Of a stretch of DNA of 64,000 nucleotides, positions 56,593-64,000 are shown in pieces (position 1 is the stretch's first letter; each line of letters begins with the position of its first letter). The DNA is from Exophiala sp. HKRS030 (taxonomy: Eukaryota > Ascomycota > Eurotiomycetes > Chaetothyriales > Herpotrichiellaceae), in the NCBI GenBank assembly GCA_023897205.1, contig JAHWDD010000008.1, positions 2,604,001 through 2,668,000 on the forward strand, given 5' to 3'. A program made the translations under genes and the position numbers. The notes beneath the pieces were generated by a model that did no database searches, had not been told where the DNA came from, and worked only from the letters and a program-made list of their open reading frames with translations.

Positions 56593-58407
56593 ATGAAGCC
56601 GTCAAATCCCAAACAATTCTTGTTCATCGATTCTGATCCGGCACTGAATGATGAGCGGAAGCAGGCGATACAGCGGACGTCAGCAAAGGCTCATGCCGCC
56701 ACGGTTTCGCATACTACCAAAACCAAGTCATTTCGCGAGAAGAAACAACGCCAAGTCGCTTTTGACATCGCCACAAATTCATCACCTCCAAATTTGATAG
56801 GTGGTCGTCGGACCTATGATGGTCTTTCGCATGAGCAATCAGAAGAATTGGACGATATTGATACCGCAGATGTCTCCAAAGCGAAGAATGCGCCCAGATC
56901 ACAACACTATTTGGCCTATCGGAATCGTCCGTTGGGCGCGCGAGGCACCGTTTCTAAGGACTTCCCCAGCGCCGAGGCAGCACACCAACGCAGATATCCA
57001 AAACCCTCAATATTCATGCACAAAGGAAATTCCGATCCATTCAATGCGGCCATCATACCTCTCAATTCACAGCAATACTCACTGATTGGGATGGCTCGAT
57101 CCGACTCGAGTCATGTTGTATGGGCCTCGGAACTCAGTATGCGGCCGCATGATGTGGCACTTCGGGATGGTATTCAGCGCTCATTTGGTACACTGTGTGA
57201 CACATCCAGTTTTGTACATGCCAATCTGGCCTTTGGGTATTTGACGAAAGCAGCTCACCAAGGTGGCTGGGATCCAAAGGACCTAAACATCATGAAGAGC
57301 ACCAAAAGCCTGGCTCTGGCCTCATTGAGAGAACTAGTCGCAGCGGAGCCCAACTCAGTCTCTAGAACTAGGCTGATGGCGATCAAAAACACCTCACAAA
57401 TGCTTGGTGCTATCGAAATTTACCTCGGAAAATCGGATATTGCCCTCCTTCATTTTGCGGCTTGTCATAGAGTGATACGCATGCTGGGCGGGTTCAGAAC
57501 TTTACCAGCATATGAAGTTGAGCTTTATACGCATGTGTTAGTTGGGCAAGCAACAAAAACAAACACGAGGCCTCTGGTCGACCCCGATGAATGGGATCCC
57601 GGTCCGTGGTCAGAGGTCGGCTCAATATTTCAGGCAGCGGAACACAGCATCGCGACTCTAGATACTAACGAGTCTTCGCCCTCGAGTGTACAATCTTCCG
57701 ACTCAGCTCGAACCCCAGAAGAGATCAACGTTTATAGACCGTCGGTCGTATGCCCCACTCTCCAGATTCTGCTCCAAGATATGAGAGAACTTACAATGAT
57801 CGAGGGCGTCAAAATCAAACGATCTCAATTGAGCTTCTCAAATGACCTTCAAGCAGATCATATGACGCGACTATTCCGATGGTCCCATCTACGAACTTCA
57901 GCACTACGCGCACGAACCATGTGCCATTGGTGTGATATTTCGAAAGCGCTGTCGCTGTCGCAAGTTCATGGTCCAGGACAGACAGGACCTCAATACCATT
58001 CTTTCGACTTGGCTTTGTGCCAAGCAGTGAGACTTCTCGATAGGTGCATTTTCCACGAGCCTTATCTGCGGACAGGCATGTTTCGCCAATCTCGTGAGTA
58101 CTATGATATGTTGTATGACAGTTTGTTGAAAATCGAGCCACCATTTGGCCACCTCTCAGAATTTGCAGACATTCGGCGGTACGATATGCTATGGATCTAT
58201 ACTGTCGGTGCGCACACGGAACAAGCATTCTTACCACAAAGTGGACCTGATGGTCAGCAATATAACTATTGCAGCTCAAGAATTGGTCCGTTGGTGGCCC
58301 AGCTCGATTTCAAGTACTTCGAAGAGATGACACAATATCTGGAGCAGAAATACCTGTACTGTCCGCGGCTCCAAGATGTAACGCTGCGAAAGTTAATATC
58401 ATTCTAA
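56593..58407 (+). CDS. Fungal-specific transcription-factor-domain protein without a zinc cluster
   Basis: Single frame of 604 codons. The N-terminus (FLFIDSDPALNDERKQAIQR...SHTTKTKSFREKKQRQ) has the short basic pattern typical of fungal proteins that keep the Zn2Cys6 regulators' middle homology domain but lack the CX2CX6C cluster. The central part matches that style: LRDGIQRSFGTLCDTSSFVHANLAFGYL, LALASLRELVAAEP and a hydrophobic HFAACHRVIRMLGGF segment. Direct DNA binding is therefore uncertain. It sits 626 bp upstream of the quinate-type dehydratase gene in the same orientation, but no evidence shows it regulates that gene. The start at 56593 is the first ATG after an AT-rich leader. Confidence 0.75.
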   Translation: MKPSNPKQFLFIDSDPALNDERKQAIQRTSAKAHAATVSHTTKTKSFREKKQRQVAFDIATNSSPPNLIGGRRTYDGLSHEQSEELDDIDTADVSKAKNAPRSQHYLAYRNRPLGARGTVSKDFPSAEAAHQRRYPKPSIFMHKGNSDPFNAAIIPLNSQQYSLIGMARSDSSHVVWASELSMRPHDVALRDGIQRSFGTLCDTSSFVHANLAFGYLTKAAHQGGWDPKDLNIMKSTKSLALASLRELVAAEPNSVSRTRLMAIKNTSQMLGAIEIYLGKSDIALLHFAACHRVIRMLGGFRTLPAYEVELYTHVLVGQATKTNTRPLVDPDEWDPGPWSEVGSIFQAAEHSIATLDTNESSPSSVQSSDSARTPEEINVYRPSVVCPTLQILLQDMRELTMIEGVKIKRSQLSFSNDLQADHMTRLFRWSHLRTSALRARTMCHWCDISKALSLSQVHGPGQTGPQYHSFDLALCQAVRLLDRCIFHEPYLRTGMFRQSREYYDMLYDSLLKIEPPFGHLSEFADIRRYDMLWIYTVGAHTEQAFLPQSGPDGQQYNYCSSRIGPLVAQLDFKYFEEMTQYLEQKYLYCPRLQDVTLRKLISF

Positions 58408-59033
58408 TGAGAGTTCTGATAGCGTTGGAGGATCGTACAGCGATGGTATATCACACGGCCTACAGGATGGCGTTGAATCCATTTCTCTTCTTCCGCTCTA
58501 GAGGATCATGTAACATACGGTGGAGGTGACAGTCACACAGTCTACAGAGGTGGGGGAGGGCCGGCCGTCAGCGACGGACGCCACCGGCTGAAGCACCGAC
58601 GCATCGGCATCCCGACCCTTTTGAAGTGGGCACCATCTGCACATTTGGCGGATAAGTTCTTTACCGCTCGGCAACCATTGCTCTCGGCGAAATAACCTTA
58701 ATCAAACAGATCTGCACCTGACCTCATCTCTGATCATGACGGGCTTCTGGAACATTTCGCGGATCCGTCAGGGCCACACCCATCGGATAAACCATGGTCC
58801 AATGGTGGACTCGACCTCGAGGCACTAGGCATTCTTCGACGATGACAGAGGGCGGCAATGGATATGCCCGAATCGTTGTGGAGGACTGATTGGAAATTTC
58901 CTATTGAGGAATGCTTCATATACCTCTGATTCTCTCCCATGAACTCTTCGAATAGACTTTGGACGAACTCAGATTATATTGCACAACATCAACTTGATTG
59001 TCCACCATTTGTTTCCCCTGCACAAGATCAATC
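58408..59033 (+). promoter_or_regulatory. Promoter region of the 3-dehydroshikimate dehydratase gene with two quinate-activator-like sites
   Basis: The QutA/QA-1F activators recognise the partly palindromic 16-mer GGRTAARYRYTTATCC. GGATAAGTTCTTTACC at 58650-58665 matches 13 of 16 positions, and GGATAAACCATGGTCC at 58785-58800 matches 12 of 16. Both keep GGATAA and the final CC. They lie about 370 and 235 bp before the start codon. Functionality is inference. Confidence 0.4.
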
Positions 59034-60182
59034 ATGCCTTCGCAATACATCCCGACCATAGCATCGCAATCTCTTGGTCGATGTTGGTACCACAGCTTTC
59101 AGCATAAAATCGAAGTATGCGCTCGCTACGGCTATGAGGCAATCGAACTTTTCCACGAAGACCTCGAGGCTGTTGCCCAGACTCTGCCCGAATCACATCC
59201 TTCGAGACCTCCGGGAACATCGTTCGTCGGGTCGACCATTGAACAAGAACGACAACTAGCGGCGGCAGACTACATTTACGAGTTATGCAGTAATCATCAC
59301 CTCGAAATTTTATGTCTGCAACCATTCATGCACTACGAAGGCTTAATAGACAGAGAAGCGCATGATCGAAGGATAGCAGAGCTACAATTGTGGATCAAAT
59401 TGGCTCAACGACTCCATACCGACCTCATCCAGATACCCTCAAGCTTCCTACCCATAACCGCCTGCACAGGTGATCGCAGAAGGGTCGTTGCAGATCTACA
59501 ACAAGTGGCGGATATTGGTCTACAAACTACCCCTGTTACTAGATTTGCCTACGAAGCGTTGGCATGGGGGACTCATGTCGATACGTGGGACAAAGCATGG
59601 TCGATCGTCAACGCCGTCGACCGACCCAACTTTGGCGCTTGCTTGGATACATTCAACCTAGCAGGCAGAGTCTTTGCCGACCCTGCTGCACCATCAGGGC
59701 TAAACCCAAATGCACAGCATGACATGCAGGCGTCGCTAGCGAAACTTCGCTCTGATTTGCCTCTTGCGTTGGAAAAGGTGTTCTATGTCGAAGTATGCAA
59801 TGGTGAAAGACTTGATCAGCCACTCGTCCAAGGTCATCCATGGTTTGATCCTGAACAACCTGCGCGCATGACATGGTCCCGAAATGCAAGATTATTTCCC
59901 TTTGAGCAACCAGGTTATCTCCCTGCTGTTGAAGTGCTCGAGGCTATCTGCGAAGCTGGCTATACTGGCCACATTTCTTTCGAACTATTCTCTCGCACAG
60001 CCAACCAGCCCGAGCGATCGGTGCCGGAAGATCATGCGCGCAGGGGTATGGTTGCGTGGAGGAAGTTAGAGGAGCATATGGGTTGGAACAATGTCAAGTC
60101 TACGGGTTCTGAAATCAACCGTCCTGACTCTGGCTTTCACGAGGCCCAAGCTGATGCTCAATACTCCAACTCCCGTTTATAA
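59034..60182 (+). CDS. qutC: 3-Dehydroshikimate dehydratase (QutC/Qa-4 type)
   Basis: Converts 3-dehydroshikimate to protocatechuate in fungal quinate/shikimate catabolism; a cytosolic metal-dependent TIM-barrel enzyme of the sugar-phosphate isomerase/AP-endonuclease-2 fold. Single exon, 382 aa, close to Qa-4 length. Family blocks in order: IASQSLGRCWYHSF, YGYEAIELFHEDLE, ILCLQPFMHYEGL, DLIQIPSSFLP, RFAYEALAWGTHVDTW, RPNFGACLDTFNLAGR, VFYVEVCNGE and GYTGHISFELFSR. The Glu of YEALAW, the Asp of CLDTFN, the Glu or Gln of VEV and the Glu of FELF are in the metal-ligand positions. ATG 59034 (MPSQYIPTIA) is preferred over 58998. It converges on the qutG-like gene 53 bp away. Confidence 0.92.
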   Translation: MPSQYIPTIASQSLGRCWYHSFQHKIEVCARYGYEAIELFHEDLEAVAQTLPESHPSRPPGTSFVGSTIEQERQLAAADYIYELCSNHHLEILCLQPFMHYEGLIDREAHDRRIAELQLWIKLAQRLHTDLIQIPSSFLPITACTGDRRRVVADLQQVADIGLQTTPVTRFAYEALAWGTHVDTWDKAWSIVNAVDRPNFGACLDTFNLAGRVFADPAAPSGLNPNAQHDMQASLAKLRSDLPLALEKVFYVEVCNGERLDQPLVQGHPWFDPEQPARMTWSRNARLFPFEQPGYLPAVEVLEAICEAGYTGHISFELFSRTANQPERSVPEDHARRGMVAWRKLEEHMGWNNVKSTGSEINRPDSGFHEAQADAQYSNSRL

Positions 60183-60235
60183 ACCTCTGACAATAGATGA
60201 AGAATTATAAACATTCTCATTCAGCTCTGCATTTT

Positions 60236-61352
60236 CTAAACGCCTGGACGATTGTAGTCTAACGTCCTTACACGTCGCCACACCTCTCTAACAACGCGCT
60301 CTTGTCCTTCCCTACCTGTTTCTCCTGGACCATCACTAGCAGGACGGATGGCAAGATACAGCCTTCCACCCAAGTTCGCATCCTTGATTCTCGCCGTGTC
60401 AATATCTTCCGGTGGATTAGCCGTCGTAATCAAGCCGCCAGCCTCCTGTAACAAGCATATCCCCGCCGCGACATCCCACTCCCAACAGCCACCTTCCCAC
60501 CAGATATCAAACGCCCCATTGCGGTATAAGCAAGATCTAATGTAGCACTACCCAAACTTCTAACACCATGGACCATACCTCCTTTACCATCCCTCCCTCC
60601 AACCTCGGCAGCCATGTTCAGAAAACTATCAACCTTGCGATACAGATTCCCATCTGGACGATCCCTTCGATCCTTGCCCCACTCGCACGAGAAAACACAT
60701 TTCGAAGGTGCATTCTTCGGGATTGGCCCTACGCCCACACTTCCTAGGAACGGTAGTCGGGTTGTTTCGTTCAGCCATGCTCCTTTGCCCTTGCATGCCG
60801 AGAAGAATTGGTTGAGCAGTGGTGCGTAGACCACGCCGATGACGGGCTTTTGGTTCACCACCAAAGCGATGCTGACGCAGAACATGGGGAATGAGTGTGT
60901 GAAATTGACTGTTCCGTCGAGCGGGTCGACAATCCACGTAGGGTCGTTTTGGACTAGATACTCTTTCGACGAGCCCTTTGAATACGTCTCCTCGCCGATG
61001 AACGAGTGGCTTGGGTATCTGTCCTTGATTGCCGTATGAATGAATTCTTCCACTTCTGTTTCGGCAGGAAATTGAGTCAGTAATGCTTCTCCCTTGGCTA
61101 CTAAGTGCGTCATTGGAAGAGTGGGAGACTACCATTATCCGTCTTGGTGACAATGTCCACAGCGTTCAGCTTTTCCTCCATCACCAGCTCCTCCAGTGCC
61201 TCCTGTCCGCCATCGTCGTCTGCAGCATCTCGTCGCCTTTCCGAAAGACGTTTGAGGAGTATTGCTCCTGCGTCTTTGCCCAGTTGTACCGCGAATGGAT
61301 AAATCTCGCTTATTTGCTCGTCTGAGATCTGATATTGCTCGGTGTTGGGCAT
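60236..61352 (-). CDS. qutG: Inositol-monophosphatase-like protein (QutG/Qa-X type), one-base frameshift
   Basis: Mg-dependent phosphatase of the inositol-monophosphatase fold; QutG homologues sit in fungal quinate clusters but their substrate is unclear. Minus-strand exons are 61133-61352 and 60236-61055, with a GTAGTC donor and AACAG acceptor. Motifs are FIGEET (metal Glu), WIVDPLDGTVNFTHSFP (motif A) and EGGCWEWDVAAG (motif B). Motif B is out of frame with motif A. The G run at the complement of 60514-60517 reads ATGGGGCG, where a fifth G would give MGAFDIWWEGG and a 346-aa product. The intron then fits in phase. With the gene as printed, the protein would lose motif B and the C-terminal third. 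ATG 61352 is the first true ATG. Confidence 0.85.
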
Positions 61353-62299
61353 GGTCACAATTCGGAGTTGACTTTCGTGTTTGGTGTCCGTTCTTGTAAA
61401 ACTGAAAAGCGAAGGCCTGTACCGAAATTTGGATGTTGGCTATTCGACCCCATGATGTGAGGTTGGTGACAAGTCGATTCATTACTCGTCGGTTATTGGC
61501 GGTGGTGTCCCGCACACAAAAACCGGTGGATCGTGGATCTTGGAGACGCCGGTGTTTTTCTCGGACAAGTCTTCTCCCGGCTATGGATTAACGACGAGGT
61601 CCACATGTTGGCATCTGTCACATGTCTGTCACAGTCAATATCACAACGTTGCTCATCTTTGTATCTTAGATCTTGGTGCACATAATACCCGACTGCTTTA
61701 TATCTATGGTGTCAGTGGCCCATACAATCACCCGGTAGCTTTTGCAGTATGAAGGACTAATCTTCAGTCTAGTGCTCAGCTAAAAGTACAAGCCCTGAAG
61801 GTGATCACATTTAGGTATATTGATAGTATTGGCCTCCAGCACCCTGGTTGTAAGCTTCTCTAACGAGAGCTGAGAAGCAAGTGGTAAGTGTTCCGTGCCC
61901 ACTTCCAGCGGTTCATCTCTTGCAAGTCTCTACTCTTGACATCTGTCGAACCATGATAGTACAATGGATAGCAACAAAGGCAGTCCGATCACAAAGCACT
62001 GGTCGTACCAAATACGAGCCTCCTCACGGGGATGATGGTCAATTCGGACAAAGACAGCTTGTTCTTCCGATTTCGCCGCTTTTTGTTCGTCGATGCTTTC
62101 ATTCAAGCCATGGGCGCTGTGCGAACAACGGCGAAGTCATTGCGAGAATCATCAAATATCACCCTTATGACCATTGACTGCTGAAGATCTTCTCTCTCTT
62201 CCAACCGAATTCACAACCACTATACCAGGCTGCCAGATCTCGTCCCAAAGCATCTTCGCTCTTCGACGCCTCCGAATTTCATCAGATCAAATCTCAACC
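61353..62299. other. Intergenic, divergent promoter region
   Basis: Between the qutG-like gene (minus) and the Arg/Ser-rich gene (plus). No recognised gene or repeat. Confidence 0.45.
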
Positions 62300-63025
62300 A
62301 TGTCTTTTCGGGACAGTCGCCAGAGCGAATATGTGTATTACAATTACGCCGAATCCAGCTCCAGCTCCAGCTCTTCGACCGGTAATCGTCGAATTGTACT
62401 CGGACGAGAGCACCGATGCATCCCAGGTATATGCACAAGAAACGAACACTACCAAGTCCAAAGATCAAGCGCAAGCAGCCACGACACTCAAAGCACCTCA
62501 TCTTCGCCACGAGACTCCTATCGCTCGCGGCCAGGAATCACACGCCGCTCCTCAATCGTTCGCGATTCAGCTCGGACTCGACCATCTTCGGCATACAGCC
62601 CTGAACGACGAGTGAGCGAGCCGCGGGACCAACCACGCCCAGCCCATCGCTCCGTGCACCGTCGCGAATCCCCAACCGACATCGAGCGGCCAGGCGTTCT
62701 GGACATCCTGGGCCGCATCTTCGCCCGGAAGCGTCCCGCCAGGAGGAATAGTGAAAGCCATGGACGTCAGGAGCGACAGGTTGCCCGTCGCAATACGGGC
62801 GAAGTTGTTCGCCCCTCCTCCTCGAGTGCAGCGAGACCGGTCAGCAGACGCGGCACAATGGGTGAAGGACGATCCACAGGACGGTCTCGTGCGCACAGCA
62901 TCACCCGTGCTGGCGACATCGTCGCGGGTAGCTCTAGTCGCAGTGCAGGCTCACGCCCTGCAGACAATGAGACGCTCATGCCAGTCCGTTCACATCGTGG
63001 TACTGTCAGTGGCTCGCGCCGTTGA
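62300..63025 (+). CDS. Hypothetical Arg/Ser-rich protein
   Basis: A 241-aa frame starting MSFRDSRQSEYVYYNYAES with a Ser run. The remainder is strongly Arg/Ser/Pro-rich and probably disordered, apart from a short hydrophobic segment (VLDILGRIFARK). No domain recognised. An alternative frame overlaps at 62331-62615 and reads VELYSDESTD, so the correct reading of the middle third is uncertain. An internal GTATAT donor at about 62427 could indicate an intron. Function unknown. Confidence 0.55.
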   Translation: MSFRDSRQSEYVYYNYAESSSSSSSSTGNRRIVLGREHRCIPGICTRNEHYQVQRSSASSHDTQSTSSSPRDSYRSRPGITRRSSIVRDSARTRPSSAYSPERRVSEPRDQPRPAHRSVHRRESPTDIERPGVLDILGRIFARKRPARRNSESHGRQERQVARRNTGEVVRPSSSSAARPVSRRGTMGEGRSTGRSRAHSITRAGDIVAGSSSRSAGSRPADNETLMPVRSHRGTVSGSRR

Positions 63026-64000
63026 TTCAGGCTCTCGCTGTGCGGTTTTTAAGGTAGGTCTGTTTTGGTGTTCAAAACCAAAGATTGGCAGAGAACCTAT
63101 TGTCAAAACTTGAGAGGGAAAAAAAGTCGGTTCCCGGCGCCGGTCGCCCGGTGATTCAAAAAGCAAGAAAAGGTAAGTAATTTGCGCCTGCATTTGTAGC
63201 TGGTCTATGAAGATACCACAGAGAACGAAAATGATAATAAGACTTAATTGTCTACCAAAAACGCTAATTCCAAGCTCCAACAAAATAGAATCTCGCTGTG
63301 TCGACCGTGATACACTTATACTGTTATACCCTGCAAGTGATTTCCTTTATATGAACATGTCTAGTCGAGCTTCATCGTCATGTAGATCTGAGCCAGCCTG
63401 GCCATTATGGTGAACCATGTTGTACCAATACCATGTAAATGTCCATTTCCATTCAAGAATCAATCACAGGTCGAGACAGGAGTCAGGAACGCTGCCAAAA
63501 TCCACCCATAACCCTGAGGTTGTGAGGCTGTGGACCCCGTGACGAGGCTGAACGCCTCAGGGACAACACACCTAAAAAGGATCATAGTGAAAGGATAACC
63601 ATACCTCATTCCTAGAACCCACAATGTATACATTTTTCCTCCATCGCATTTACTTTGGTCTTGAACTGTACGGGATTGGAGTCCAAGGCATCTCCAATGG
63701 TAAAATTTACCGACCAACGATCCATGTTTCAGTCAAGGACTTAGAAGTAAGAGCGTCAAAACCTGGCCTGTTCGGCGCAGAACATGCCGAGGAACAAGCT
63801 TGAGTCGCCTCCCTAGCCCCCCTTTCCGAGCCCCGCACCGGCATTCAAAGGCGTCGGGAGGCGTCGGGGGCGTCGAGCGGTGCCGTTCCGGGCTTTGCTA
63901 GGGGATCATCCGGATAAGTTTTATTTCTCGATCGACTGGAATCGATTGTCTACTACCTAGGGCGTTACTAAGTGCCCAGGTTACTTGAGGGTCGATTAAC
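63026..64000. other. Intergenic to window end, no gene recognised
   Basis: Short frames only on both strands. The last 250 bp contain GGCGTCGGGAGGCGTCGGGGGCG-like GC-rich direct repeats around 63850-63875. Confidence 0.45.

Noticed and set aside
56238..56628. Minus-strand frame of about 130 codons with PAYGDWLPPDDDFDRGSKE
   Set aside because: It has protein-like patches but overlaps the transcription-factor start, lacks a recognised family, and could not be joined to the frames at 55.9-56.2 kb by good splice sites.

Overview
The window is nuclear DNA of a filamentous ascomycete (Pezizomycotina). The evidence is short introns of 48-182 nt with GTRNGT donors and YAG acceptors, a Medusa-type developmental regulator, a fungal F-box/WD40 protein, quinate-catabolism genes, and fungal versions of QCR6, MRP10 and dehydrodolichyl diphosphate synthase. 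The low-complexity insertions and long spacers suggest Eurotiomycetes (possibly a black-yeast relative), but that placement is inference. No rRNA, confident tRNA, CRISPR array or intact transposon was seen.

Layout. 0.9-2.9 kb: QCR6 and a WBP2-like GRAM protein, both minus strand. 4.5-13.1 kb, plus strand: a coiled-coil protein, an ER glycerol-3-phosphate acyltransferase and an F-box/WD40 protein. 13.1-16 kb: an AT-rich gene-free block rich in TACTAAGTA-type palindromes. 16-21 kb: a five-exon class V (PLP) aminotransferase and a quinone-reductase-like MDR enzyme. 21-29.3 kb: an 8 kb gene-poor region ending in the long, probably spliced leader of a Medusa-like regulator. 32-38 kb: an acidic unknown protein, a PRISE-type reductase and a mitochondrial PDK/BCKDK-type kinase. 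38-43.6 kb: a divergent pair coding for the two subunits of an acyl-CoA carboxylase. 43.7-51.8 kb: an NAD(P)-binding reductase, a cis-prenyltransferase and an F-box/LRR-like protein. 53.0-53.9 kb: two small split genes, MRP10 and an unknown. 56.6-61.4 kb: a transcription factor, 3-dehydroshikimate dehydratase (qutC/qa-4 type) and an inositol-monophosphatase-like qutG homologue. 62.3-63.0 kb: an Arg/Ser-rich unknown.

Two themes stand out. First, functional pairs: the carboxylase subunits share one 0.9 kb promoter region, and qutC and qutG lie tail to tail with near-matches to the quinate activator site upstream of qutC. Second, four recognisable genes (F-box/WD40, MDR, PRISE, qutG), and perhaps a fifth small one, are each broken by the equivalent of exactly one missing base, at or beside a homopolymer. 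In every case adding one base makes the whole spliced length divisible by three. This looks more like homopolymer under-calling in the assembly than five independent pseudogenes.
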